From an uncultured Loktanella sp. (GTDB taxonomy: Bacteria > Pseudomonadota > Alphaproteobacteria > Rhodobacterales > Rhodobacteraceae), in contig CAJXTP010000062.1 in NCBI GenBank assembly GCA_913061335.1, positions 1-13,704 on the forward strand: a stretch of DNA of 13,704 nucleotides, given 5' to 3'. The notes beneath the pieces were generated by a model. The model saw only the letters and a program-made list of their open reading frames with translations. It did no database searches and was not told where the DNA came from. Made by a program: the position numbers and the translations under genes. Shown here piece by piece: positions 1 through 6,252 of the stretch. The stretch's first letter is position 1. Each line of letters begins with the position of its first letter.

Positions 1-193
1 ACACTCTCTTATCAAATAACGCTATTTGGACCCATAAGCGCTGACGTCAGACAGCAGGGCTTTTTGTATGGCCGCCCCCTGCGAACGTGTCCCTTCCGCC
101 TGAACCGGCTTGCTTGGCATCATTGAATGCGGACATTGATTTGGCGAAGACTAAAGTCCGTTTTGTCCGCACACTGTGAGTTCAAGTCGGCTG

Positions 194-246
194 AAATGCC
201 GCGCCCTGCACGAATGTCCGCAATGCGGGTTACTGGCGCGGCATTT
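194..246. repeat. 12-bp inverted repeat with an inner palindrome
   Basis: AAATGCCGCGCC (194-205) is the exact reverse complement of GGCGCGGCATTT (235-246). The 29-nt spacer contains a second palindrome, CCGCA-A-TGCGG (218-228). The match was made by hand on the given bases. There is no T-tract on either side, so a simple terminator is unlikely. It could be a cruciform, a small structured RNA or a dispersed intergenic palindromic element. Confidence 0.7.
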
Positions 247-274
247 GAGCACTCTCGCCAAAGTCAGCTATGGG

Positions 275-324
275 CCGACCGCGTTACTTATTGTGATCTC
301 ACAAAAGCCATTCAGGGCGGTCGG
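275..324. repeat. 8-bp inverted repeat enclosing TTGTGA-N2-TCACAA
   Basis: CCGACCGC (275-282) pairs with GCGGTCGG (317-324). In the spacer lies a perfect palindrome, TTGTGA (291-296), two bases, then TCACAA (299-304). The inner palindrome could be a regulator operator, but its spacing (N2) does not fit a CRP site (TGTGA-N6-TCACA). No neighbouring gene in the window would use it; any target would lie to the left of position 1. Confidence 0.6.
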
Positions 325-552
325 AGTTGACCAATGGACCCCGTAAGCGATGCTCGCCGCAGACCGTTACGTTGTGAATTATCTCGACACCGGGTAAATT
401 TCTGCATGACCGCCAAAGCCATCTAATGATCAGCGGCGTAATCCTCTGCTGAAAACCACTTGATTTGCAAAAATGAAGATATTGACACCTATTTGCAGCT
501 ATATGGTCCAAATTTTGCGCTTTTAGCGCCAATGGCAGCCTTTAGATTTAGA

Positions 553-597
553 GATTGCCGAGTTGAAAAGGCTTTTAGGTGTTCAATGGCGGCAATC
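553..597. repeat. Imperfect stem-loop in the intergenic region
   Basis: GATTGCCG (553-560) pairs with CGGCAATC (590-597), and an inner stem TTGAA (563-567) / TTCAA (582-586) can stack on it. No T-tract follows on either strand. It lies just beyond the tRNA terminator and could be an extra processing or termination structure, or chance. Confidence 0.4.
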
Positions 598-598
598 T

Positions 599-626
599 AA
601 AAACCAACTTTTGTCGGAAAGTCGGT
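599..626 (-). terminator. Rho-independent terminator of the tRNA-Arg gene
   Basis: Read on the minus strand, ACCGACTTT (626 to 618) pairs over 9 bp, with one G-U pair, with AAAGTTGGT (611 to 603) around a 6-nt loop. The stem runs directly into a T-tract (603 to 599). It starts 33 nt after the 3' end of the tRNA and has the right orientation for it. Confidence 0.7.
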
Positions 627-658
627 GTTTGGATGTCGGACGACAAAATAACGAATTT

Positions 659-735
659 TGGCGAGCCGTGGAGGACTCGAACCCCCGGCCTAGAAGTTAG
701 AAACTTCTTGCTCTATCCAGCTGAGCTAACGGCCC
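659..735 (-). tRNA. trnR(ucu): tRNA-Arg (anticodon TCT)
   Basis: The minus strand folds as a full cloverleaf. The acceptor stem is GGGCCGT with ACGGCTC (one G-U pair), the D-arm is GCTC/GAGC, the anticodon stem is AGAAG/CTTCT around loop TTTCTAA, the variable loop is AGGCC, and the T-arm is GGGGG-TTCGAGT-CCTCC. Loop positions 34-36 read TCT (window 701 to 699), so this tRNA decodes AGA. The discriminator is G, and CCA is encoded in the DNA (661 to 659). A terminator follows and a weak promoter can be placed upstream. Confidence 0.96.
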
Positions 736-751
736 GCGCGTTATAGCCACC

Positions 752-780
752 GTCTAAGTCAGTCGGATCAAGCAAGTCAA
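752..780 (-). promoter_or_regulatory. Candidate promoter of tRNA-Arg
   Basis: On the minus strand TTGACT (780 to 775) is followed after 17 nt by TTAGAC (757 to 752), which would start transcription about 10 nt before the tRNA 5' end. The -35 box is good and the -10 box is poor. An alternative -10, TATAAC (745 to 740), is too close to the tRNA start. Confidence 0.3.
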
Positions 781-889
781 GAAGGTATGCGTCTAGGATA
801 TGTCCTCAATTTCATTACTCTAAAAGCAACGTCGAAATTGAACGTGAGGGGCCAGTCCTGCCCCAACCGGATGAACCGCGGGCCTTGAC

Positions 890-1201
890 TTAGTGTGTCC
901 AAGCACCCCGACGATTGGTCGCGAAATTTTCGGCATATCCGTTTGCGCGAATGTTTAGTTTGCGGGCCTTTGGTTCTTGCACAGATGCCTGAATGCCCTT
1001 GGCGGCAGCATAGTCTAATGCGGCTTCCTTGGTGTCAAACGTCAGCTTGACTTGGGCTTGCGTATCGTCGGACGATGTCCAGCCCATCAAAGGATCCACA
1101 CTGCGCGCCTGTTCAGCTACATGCTCCAATACCCAGACGTTCGTCTTGGCGGTGCCTGACGACATGGCGGTTTTGGCTGGCTTGTAGATTCGTGCGCGCA
1201 T
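890..1201 (-). CDS. NDUFS4-like accessory subunit of NADH dehydrogenase (complex I)
   Basis: This 103-residue protein belongs to the 'ETC complex I subunit conserved region' family, the bacterial relatives of mitochondrial NDUFS4. Family hallmarks visible are the N-terminal MRARIYKPAKTAMSSG, the central DPLMGWTSSDDTQAQVKLTF and the C-terminal end NRRGAWTH. NDUFS4 sits on the peripheral (NADH-oxidising) arm of complex I; in alphaproteobacteria it is a small soluble accessory subunit encoded apart from the nuo operon, as here. The frame stays open upstream to 1345, but I start at 1201 because family members begin at MRARIY, the extra 48 residues resemble no domain, and GGAG lies about 8 nt before this ATG. 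The tRNA gene lies downstream in the same direction. No clear terminator is seen after the stop. Confidence 0.9.
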   Translation of the reverse strand: MRARIYKPAKTAMSSGTAKTNVWVLEHVAEQARSVDPLMGWTSSDDTQAQVKLTFDTKEAALDYAAAKGIQASVQEPKARKLNIRANGYAENFATNRRGAWTH

Positions 1202-1477
1202 CGGTGAAGCTCCGGTATATGACGGTTCCTTATCGACAAATCCGAGCCGCGTTGCAAGCTGCCAGAATTCCACAAAACGCAACGGCGCAGCATTTGTGTT
1301 GGGAAGCTCAAAAGAAGCTGCCGATCTTTCCTGCCGTTCGTGCATTCTGTCACACTCAACACAAGGCGTTTGATCAGCCTATGGGGCGACGTAAGTTACC
1401 CAGAACCGAGGCCTTGGTTTGAAGTTGCGACAGCTTTGTGGTCTCATGGGCACTGCACATGCATCGGAGATACCAGA
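1202..1477. other. Divergent control region between complex I subunit and TetR gene
   Basis: This 276-bp region separates two divergent genes and should hold both promoters. No convincing -35/-10 pair stands out on either strand. The one structured element is the near-palindrome at 1404-1419, listed separately. Confidence 0.5.
1404..1419. promoter_or_regulatory. Near-palindrome upstream of the TetR gene
   Basis: AACCGAGG (1404-1411) abuts CCTTGGTT (1412-1419); the arms are reverse complements at 7 of 8 positions. It lies 58 bp before the TTG start of the TetR-family gene, a usual place for an autoregulatory operator. Its sequence differs from the better palindrome in front of the hydrolase gene (2107-2124), so the two are unlikely to bind the same protein. 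Confidence 0.3.
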
Positions 1478-2095
1478 TTGAACGTTACGGTTAAGCCAAC
1501 TCCCGGTCGGCCCAGAGGCTATGACGCGCAGGCCATTCTTGCGACTGCCATGCAGCTTTTCTACGAACATGGGTACAGCGGAACCAGTTCCAGATTGTTA
1601 CAGCAAGCAACAGGTTTAACCGCGCCAAGCCTTTACAATGGCTTTGGCTCAAAGCGCGACCTCTTCTTGGCGGCGCTAAAACGGTACATTGATATGACGC
1701 TCAGCTATCTTTTTGTTGACTTGGCAAATGGCACCGCAGGGATCGACGATCTGGAGGTCATGCTGGATCAGCTTTGGATCGCCATTGAGGCTCCGGAGCG
1801 ACCGCTTGGGTGCCTCGTGCTCAATACCCGCGGTGAGTTCGGGACATCTGAAGCCGACATTCTTGCGATTTGCGATGAATTTACTGGGCGGCAGTCCGGT
1901 GCAATTCGTGATGCTTTTTCGCGCGCCGCAGATTTGGGCGAAATTCCACTTGATAGTATAGAGCGTCGGGTTTTGGCGTTTCGCCTTATGCTGAACGGTG
2001 TGCAAAATCTTTCCCGCACAAATGGCATGACGCAAGAACTGCGCGATGCCTACGCTGCACTTCGGATGACCTTACAAGAATGGCGACAAATCTAA
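1478..2095 (+). CDS. TetR/AcrR-family transcriptional repressor
   Basis: The 205-residue protein has the TetR N-terminal helix-turn-helix at about residues 16-62. The stretch TGLTAPSLYNGFGSKRDLF covers the recognition helix and the start of the next helix. The remaining helical part is the ligand-binding/dimerisation domain, with the often-seen GCLVLNTRGEFG segment near residues 111-122. I chose TTG at 1478 because GGAGA ends 7 nt before it and this gives a normal TetR length; the ATG at 1340 would add 46 residues of unrelated sequence and has no binding site. The gene lies 96 bp before a metallo-beta-lactamase-fold hydrolase on the same strand, and a promoter/operator-like site lies in that gap. 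It probably represses the hydrolase operon, and perhaps itself, in response to a small molecule. The ligand cannot be told. Confidence 0.88.
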   Translation: MNVTVKPTPGRPRGYDAQAILATAMQLFYEHGYSGTSSRLLQQATGLTAPSLYNGFGSKRDLFLAALKRYIDMTLSYLFVDLANGTAGIDDLEVMLDQLWIAIEAPERPLGCLVLNTRGEFGTSEADILAICDEFTGRQSGAIRDAFSRAADLGEIPLDSIERRVLAFRLMLNGVQNLSRTNGMTQELRDAYAALRMTLQEWRQI

Positions 2096-2106
2096 TCGAC
2101 GTGTCA

Positions 2107-2136
2107 GTTGCATAATTATGTAACGGATGTTATAAA
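2107..2136 (+). promoter_or_regulatory. Sigma70-like promoter with overlapping TetR-type operator
   Basis: TTGCAT (2108-2113) and TATAAA (2131-2136) are separated by exactly 17 nt. The -35 box is embedded in an 18-bp near-palindrome, GTTGCATAATTATGTAAC (2107-2124), whose 9-bp arms match at 8 positions. A dimeric repressor here would block RNA polymerase. It lies between the TetR gene and the hydrolase gene, which makes the TetR protein the natural candidate to bind it. Confidence 0.6.
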
Positions 2137-2191
2137 ATCTATTGATGGCGCGGGAACCTACCTGTTTCGCTCATATTAATAGGAATTAACG

Positions 2192-2935
2192 ATGCGCAGA
2201 AAAACAAAAAGGTTGCTTGGCATTGGGTTGGCTGGTGTTGCAGGCCTATCAATTTTTATGTGGCCTATCGTGTCGCGCATTCCAACGCCGCAAGCGGACC
2301 GGATCGCAGACAGCGGTGTGGTTGGTGTCGTCGAGACTGGTTCAATCGCTTGGATAATTCCAACGACAACTGGCGTGGTATTGATCGATGCGGGCGGATC
2401 AGCAGATTCTCAAAATCTGCAGGCTGAAATCGGTGATCGAACAGTCCACGCAATTTTGCTTACACACGGACATTTTGACCACACAGCTGGCGCTCGCAAT
2501 TATCCCACAACCGAAATCATCGCAGGGCCGGGCGAGAGCGGACTCGTGTCGGGAACAGAGGCAGCTGGTGGTTGGATGGCACGTATGTCCAAGCCATTGA
2601 TGGGAGAACCGGACTATACACCGCCCGTGCTTCGTGAATTCATCGACGGTGAGATCATCGAGATCGACGGCGAAACGATTACGGCCATCCATGTGCCCGG
2701 TCATACCAATGGCAGTGCTGCATATATTTGGAACGATGTGCTTTTTGTCGGTGATACGGTCGTTGGTCGCGACGGATACGTAAGCGAACTGCCGAAACCG
2801 CTTTATGACGATTATGCACAGGTTCCCGCGAGCGTCGCAAAGCTTGCATCACTTGACTTTGAAGTCATCGCAGACGGGCACGTAGGCCTGCACAAAAATG
2901 GCAAAGAATTGCTCGGAGCGTTCCAAACCGAGTGA
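2192..2935 (+). CDS. Membrane-anchored metallo-beta-lactamase-fold hydrolase
   Basis: This 247-residue protein has a basic N-terminus followed by a hydrophobic segment (about residues 8-27), a signal peptide or membrane anchor, so the enzyme should act outside the cytoplasmic membrane. The dinuclear metal-site motifs of the MBL fold are all present: THGHFDHTAG (H92, H94, D96, H97), PGHTNGS (H171), VGDTV (D188) and ADGHVG (H230). The length and motif spacing are those of glyoxalase-II-like and lactonase-like MBL hydrolases rather than true beta-lactamases. The substrate cannot be read from the sequence. AGGA lies 7 nt before the ATG. The gene follows a TetR repressor and probably forms an operon with the DUF1330-like gene 54 bp downstream. 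Confidence 0.88.
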   Translation: MRRKTKRLLGIGLAGVAGLSIFMWPIVSRIPTPQADRIADSGVVGVVETGSIAWIIPTTTGVVLIDAGGSADSQNLQAEIGDRTVHAILLTHGHFDHTAGARNYPTTEIIAGPGESGLVSGTEAAGGWMARMSKPLMGEPDYTPPVLREFIDGEIIEIDGETITAIHVPGHTNGSAAYIWNDVLFVGDTVVGRDGYVSELPKPLYDDYAQVPASVAKLASLDFEVIADGHVGLHKNGKELLGAFQTE

Positions 2936-2989
2936 CCCTGAATTTGATTTCCAACCACCCTAAATAGCTAACCCCATAAGGACGAAAAA

Positions 2990-3295
2990 ATGACTGATGC
3001 CCCCGTATTTCTGATAATCACATCGATTCCAAACCCCGAAAAAATGGAAGCCGTACAAGCCTATCTATCTCAGGTCATGCCAGTGTTGATGGCGGCTGGC
3101 GGCAAGCCCGTCGGTCGATACCGTGTCACCAATCAGATAGTCGGGGGAAATGGAACGAAAATGGTGGCATTGCTTGAATACCCAGATGAAAAAAGCATTA
3201 CCGACATGATCGCTGGAGATGCATTTACCGCACTGGCCGGCCTTCGCGAGGACGCCTTTTTGGAGCTAAATCTCATGGTGAGTTCGCAGATGTAA
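2990..3295 (+). CDS. DUF1330-like small protein
   Basis: A 101-residue protein of the size and look of the dimeric alpha-beta barrel DUF1330 group. It has a first strand (FLIITSIPNPEKM), a helix (VQAYLSQVMPVLMAAGGK), the GRYRV and MVALLEYPDEKSI segments, and the AGDAFTALAGLREDAF region, which resembles the 'length-of-segment' part of DUF1330 proteins. The family's function is not known; related small barrels include monooxygenases and dehalogenating or isomerising enzymes. AAGGA lies 7 nt before the ATG. It sits 54 bp after the MBL hydrolase, is probably cotranscribed with it under the TetR repressor, and is followed by a strong hairpin. The family assignment rests on overall pattern, not on a catalytic motif. 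Confidence 0.65.
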   Translation: MTDAPVFLIITSIPNPEKMEAVQAYLSQVMPVLMAAGGKPVGRYRVTNQIVGGNGTKMVALLEYPDEKSITDMIAGDAFTALAGLREDAFLELNLMVSSQM

Positions 3296-3304
3296 TCGGA
3301 CAAA

Positions 3305-3334
3305 GCGGGCATTCGTGGCAAAGCGAACGCCCGC
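3305..3334. terminator. Hairpin between convergent genes, probably a bidirectional terminator
   Basis: GCGGGCATTCG (3305-3315) pairs with CGAACGCCCGC (3324-3334) over 11 positions with one mismatch, around an 8-nt loop. It lies 10 bp after the DUF1330-like stop and 7 bp from the stop of the convergent SRPBCC gene. The T-tract is poor on the plus side (ATCTGGTT) and short on the minus side (TTTGTCC), but the position favours termination for both. Confidence 0.6.
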
Positions 3335-3340
3335 ATCTGG

Positions 3341-3814
3341 TTAACTTGATTGCATTCCGGCTGTTTGGTTTGTCTTAACTCTTTTAGCCAACCCATTCAA
3401 ATTCGCGACCAGAATTTTACCCATCATGATCTTCATCATAGTCTGCCCCAAAAGCCAGCCGAACGGACCATATTTGACTTGATAGTCCATGCTCCATTCT
3501 ACGTGCGTTTGCCCGATACCATGTGGTCTGATGCTCAGCTCAGCATAGGCGACTTTCAGCGGCATAGGGTCCGTTTCCGACAGGCGAACGCGATACCTGC
3601 GGTTTGCCTCCCATTCGGTCACTTCTTCGACCATCGCGCTGCCATCAGTGAAATGGCAACGGCGCTTGGAGCCAACTTGATCGTCGCCCGATGTAAGAGC
3701 CTCAACCGTTTCCACAAACGGCGCAAATTCATCAATATGCATAAACCGACCAAGAACGCCCCAAACGGCTTTAGGGCTGGCGTCGATCACGAGGGTGCGT
3801 TGATGGTGGATCAT
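3341..3814 (-). CDS. SRPBCC (START/Bet v1-like) family protein
   Basis: This 157-residue protein matches the polyketide cyclase/dehydrase type of the SRPBCC helix-grip fold. The N-terminal strand RTLVIDASPKAVWGVLGRF is followed by IDEFAPFVETVEAL, the strand GSKRRCHFTDGSAMVEEVTEW, the RYRVRLSETDPMP segment, and a long C-terminal helix ending MMGKILVANLNGLAKRVK. Members bind hydrophobic ligands in a deep cavity; a catalytic role cannot be assigned. No signal peptide is seen, so it is cytoplasmic. The ATG at 3814 lacks a strong ribosome binding site. It is divergent from an HTH-WYL regulator 110 bp away, an arrangement that often means direct regulation of one by the other. Confidence 0.82.
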   Translation of the reverse strand: MIHHQRTLVIDASPKAVWGVLGRFMHIDEFAPFVETVEALTSGDDQVGSKRRCHFTDGSAMVEEVTEWEANRRYRVRLSETDPMPLKVAYAELSIRPHGIGQTHVEWSMDYQVKYGPFGWLLGQTMMKIMMGKILVANLNGLAKRVKTNQTAGMQSS

Positions 3815-3881
3815 TTGAGATAACTTTCTTGACTGGATTTTCGCTGCAATTGATTGGCGTTCAGGCCTTGATAAGATTGCG

Positions 3882-3905
3882 CTGCTGACACCGTTATGGC
3901 AGCAG
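3882..3905. promoter_or_regulatory. Inverted repeat in the divergent SRPBCC/WYL control region
   Basis: CTGCTGACA (3882-3890) and TGGCAGCAG (3897-3905) are reverse complements at 8 of 9 positions, separated by 6 nt. The site ends 19 bp before the regulator's ATG and 67 bp upstream of the SRPBCC start. Its size suits a dimeric YafY-type HTH-WYL protein, so it is a candidate autoregulatory operator that may also govern the divergent gene. Confidence 0.45.
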
Positions 3906-3924
3906 TGTGGCAGTAGGAGTAAAA

Positions 3925-4617
3925 ATGCGCCGCACTGAACGTCTTTTTCAGATCATCCAAATTCTTCGTGGAAATCGATCCCCTGTGACGGGGAGGAGCC
4001 TCGCCGATGAGTTGGAGATATCAATTCGGACCCTGTACCGTGATATGGCGGAACTCACCGCGCAACGGGTTCCGATCACTGGCGAGGCGGGGACAGGTTA
4101 TGTTCTTGGCGAAGGCTATGACATGCCTCCTTTGATGCTGACGGCGGATGAATTGGAGGCAGCGGCCCTCGGCGCCGCTTGGGTTGCGTCCCAAGCTGAC
4201 CTATCGCTTGCCCGTGCCGCCCGAGATTTGGTTTCCAAGCTATCGGAAGCGATACCACACGAGCTGCGACCGATAGTTATGGACGCGAGTTCCAGAACAA
4301 TTTCGACGCACACTAAAGTCGGTGAGCAGTTTGACGGTGCCGTTCTGCGACGCGCAATTCGAGAGCGATCCAAATTGCGTCTCACCTACCAAGATCAAAA
4401 TGACGAGATAACCACGCGCGTCGTTTGGCCGATGTTAATCGCCTACCTGAACACGGACCGATACATTGTTGCCTGGTGTGAAACGCGGCAGGACTATAGG
4501 CATTTTAGGACGGATCGCGTGCGGCAATTGGACGTGCTTGAAGGAAAATACCCAGCACGCCGCGCGGTCCTGATCAAAGGCTGGGAACAGGTCATGGCAA
4601 AACGAAGAAAAAGCTGA
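3925..4617 (+). CDS. YafY-type HTH-WYL transcriptional regulator
   Basis: The 230-residue protein has an N-terminal winged helix-turn-helix (residues 1-62): RTERLFQIIQILRG, then RSLADELEISIRTLYRDMAEL, which is the HTH_11 signature. A linker with PLMLTADELEAAALGAAWV follows, and a WYL domain occupies about residues 136-205 (LRRAIRERSKLRLTY, then DRYIVAWCETRQDYRHFRTDRV). WYL domains sense ligands or nucleic acid and control attached DNA-binding domains. ATG at 3925 is preferred over the GTG at 3907, since AGGAG lies 5 nt before it and the protein then begins MRRTERL as is usual in the family. It is divergent from the SRPBCC gene and probably regulates it. Confidence 0.9.
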   Translation: MRRTERLFQIIQILRGNRSPVTGRSLADELEISIRTLYRDMAELTAQRVPITGEAGTGYVLGEGYDMPPLMLTADELEAAALGAAWVASQADLSLARAARDLVSKLSEAIPHELRPIVMDASSRTISTHTKVGEQFDGAVLRRAIRERSKLRLTYQDQNDEITTRVVWPMLIAYLNTDRYIVAWCETRQDYRHFRTDRVRQLDVLEGKYPARRAVLIKGWEQVMAKRRKS

Positions 4618-4678
4618 CGAGCAGAGAGTAGTTTGATGATGGACTTAGATAAGCCCGTTTGAGCAAAACTGCGTACCG

Positions 4679-5572
4679 TTAGCCACGATAACTGGCGTAG
4701 GGCGACCGCAGCTGTTCGCACAGGAAGTCCATTGTATGCCTGATCCGTTGGTTGTGATGCACGTCAGAATGGCAAACAATCCAAAGCTCCAATGACGGCA
4801 GCGCAAATTCCTCCAGAACCGGCTCAACCTCCGGCCAGTGCGCCGCCATGCCCTTGTGTCCAACACCGATACCAATCCCTGCGCGTATTGCTTGAATATG
4901 TGCAAGAATATTGTCGCTCCGAAAGGAAAAGTTGGAAGCGGTCAAATTAAGACCGTGTTCCTTTGCAGCCGCCAGCATCGACGTTTCACGGTCAAATCCG
5001 ATCATCCGGTGGTCAAGAAGATCGGCGACCGATCTGGGCTGTCCATGCGTCGACAGATAACGGCGATGCGCGTAAAAACCCAAAGGCAAGTCCGCAACCT
5101 TTTTTGCGACAAGGTCATTTTGGACCGGCCGAAACATGCGGACGGCCACGTCGGCGTCGCGCTGTAACAGGTTTGACGCCGTATTGGTGATGCTCAGTTC
5201 AAGTTCAATATTTGGATGAAGCTGTTGAAAATCAGCAAGCAACTCCGGAAGAATCGAAATGCCCATAACATCGTTGGCAGATATACGAACGGTGCCCCCG
5301 ATTTCCTCTTCAAGTCCCGTGGCAATGCGCGCGAAACTGGTCGCCGACGACGTCATATCGCGGGCCACGGCGACCAAATCGGCACCTTTTGCGGTCAACC
5401 GCATACCTTCATGGCTGCGCAGGAATAATTGAATGCGAAGCTGTTGTTCCAGCAAATCAATGTGCCGACTGACCGCGGGTTGGGTAAGCCCAAGCTGGCG
5501 TGACGCCCCAGAAAGGCTTCCAGTTTTCGCAACTGCGTCAAACGTTCGGATAAGGGTCCACTGTATTGTCAT
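4679..5572 (-). CDS. LysR-family transcriptional regulator
   Basis: This 297-residue protein has a typical LysR layout. The N-terminal HTH is WTLIRTFDAVAKTGSLSGASRQLGLTQPAVSRHIDLLEQQL (residues 5-45), followed by a linker helix and a substrate-binding-like effector domain from about residue 90 (GTVRISANDVMGISILPELLADFQ to the C-terminus). The frame is open to 5608, but I start at 5572 because the extra 12 codons overlap a palindrome and a TATAAT box, and MTIQW leads directly into the first helix. No good ribosome binding site is seen at this ATG. It is divergent from a membrane-protein gene (start 5689) with a shared 116-bp control region, the classic LysR arrangement, so that gene is the likely target. 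It converges with the WYL gene at the other end, with no clear terminator. Confidence 0.9.
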   Translation of the reverse strand: MTIQWTLIRTFDAVAKTGSLSGASRQLGLTQPAVSRHIDLLEQQLRIQLFLRSHEGMRLTAKGADLVAVARDMTSSATSFARIATGLEEEIGGTVRISANDVMGISILPELLADFQQLHPNIELELSITNTASNLLQRDADVAVRMFRPVQNDLVAKKVADLPLGFYAHRRYLSTHGQPRSVADLLDHRMIGFDRETSMLAAAKEHGLNLTASNFSFRSDNILAHIQAIRAGIGIGVGHKGMAAHWPEVEPVLEEFALPSLELWIVCHSDVHHNQRIRHTMDFLCEQLRSPYASYRG

Positions 5573-5579
5573 TAAGTGG

Positions 5580-5599
5580 GGTATAAAATTTATTATACC
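5580..5599. promoter_or_regulatory. Palindrome overlapping the LysR -10 box
   Basis: GGTATAA (5580-5586) and TTATACC (5593-5599) are perfect 7-bp inverted arms with a 6-bp AT-rich centre. It contains the T-N11-A arrangement of LysR sites. On the minus strand it includes a perfect TATAAT (5597 to 5592), which would start transcription about 13 nt before the LysR ATG at 5572; no good -35 box accompanies it. Two further copies of the half-site core TATACC occur at 5636-5641 and 5643-5648, nearer the divergent membrane-protein gene. Confidence 0.55.
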
Positions 5600-5688
5600 G
5601 AGGGTCAATAAATGGCGGATTTCGACACATTAAGCTATACCCTATACCTTAGTCAAAATCAGTCTTTCTTATGAACGGAGTACGTCGG

Positions 5689-6252
5689 ATGTTTATTGGT
5701 CACTTTGCCCTCGGGGTCGCCACGAAGAAAATTGCGCCCACTTTGCCGATTTGGATTTTGCTCTTGGCTCCGCAGTTTATGGACTTGTTGTTTATGCCTT
5801 TGGTCGCACTTGGGATCGAAGGCTATGAACCGGGGGCCTATGGTCACGATACGCTTGATGCCCTTTATACGCATTCGTTGGTTGGTGCGGCGGTCATCGC
5901 CGCGCTCGCATATTGGATCGGAAATAAGTTCTGGCGAGACAGCAACGGCGGATTGATCCTGGCTGCGCTAAGCTTTTCACATTGGATCATTGATCTGTTT
6001 GTACATCATCAGGACATGGCGATCCTGCCCGGAAACTTTGGCGGCCTTCCACTGCTTGGTTTTGGACTGTGGAACTTTGAATACAGCGTGTTCGCAATCG
6101 AAGTTGCAATGGCAATAAGTGCAACGGCTTTCTACGTTCAATGGGCGCGGGCTGAACAGAAAGGACTACGCTGGTTTGTCGGACCGATGCTTGTCGCCGC
6201 CTTCTTCGCCATACTCATTGCGGCGGATATTCCGAGACTGCCAGCATTATAA
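5689..6252 (+). CDS. Multi-pass membrane protein with conserved His/Asp residues
   Basis: The 187-residue protein is largely hydrophobic, with about five or six predicted membrane segments (near residues 17-42, 62-79, 88-105, 120-128, 132-151 and 163-180). Polar residues recur in or near the membrane: H5, D32 (APQFMD), H62 (THSLVG), and the cluster SHWIIDLFVHH (H98, D102, H106, H107). This pattern resembles membrane-bound metal-dependent hydrolase families such as YdjM/DUF457, but I cannot place it with certainty. I start at 5689 rather than 5671 because GGAG (5677-5680) lies 8 nt before this ATG and nothing precedes the earlier one. It is divergent from the LysR gene, which may control it. 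Its substrate or role is unknown. Confidence 0.75.
   Translation: MFIGHFALGVATKKIAPTLPIWILLLAPQFMDLLFMPLVALGIEGYEPGAYGHDTLDALYTHSLVGAAVIAALAYWIGNKFWRDSNGGLILAALSFSHWIIDLFVHHQDMAILPGNFGGLPLLGFGLWNFEYSVFAIEVAMAISATAFYVQWARAEQKGLRWFVGPMLVAAFFAILIAADIPRLPAL

Larger units (their letters stand above)
1..552. other. Non-coding left flank, rich in inverted repeats
   Basis: No reading frame here looks like a real gene: the longest ones (67 and 77 codons) have no ribosome binding site and no recognisable domain, and their composition suggests shadow frames. What the stretch does hold is a series of inverted repeats: a perfect 10-bp palindrome CTGACGTCAG at 41-50, a 6-bp stem GCAGGG/CCCTGC at 54-59 and 77-82, and two longer nested stem-loops at 194-246 and 275-324 (listed separately). 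From about 330 to 552 I see nothing specific. Confidence 0.6.

Noticed and set aside
1..13. First bases (ACACTCT...) recall the start of an Illumina P5 adapter
   Set aside because: The match ends after about seven bases and the following sequence does not continue the adapter, so it is taken as chance.
291..304. TTGTGA-TC-TCACAA as a CRP site
   Set aside because: CRP half-sites TGTGA and TCACA need 6 bp between them; here there are 2.
127..532. Two short reading frames in the left flank (127-330 plus, 299-532 minus)
   Set aside because: No ribosome binding site, no domain, and they overlap inverted repeats.
847..863. GGGGC/GCCCC hairpin after the complex I subunit gene as terminator
   Set aside because: Only 5 bp of stem and no T-tract on the minus strand.
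1202..1345. N-terminal extension of the NDUFS4-like frame
   Set aside because: The 48 extra residues do not resemble the family, and a good binding site precedes the internal ATG at 1201.
1340..1477. Longer TetR frame from ATG 1340
   Set aside because: It adds 46 residues unlike TetR proteins and has no binding site; TTG 1478 has GGAGA at proper spacing.
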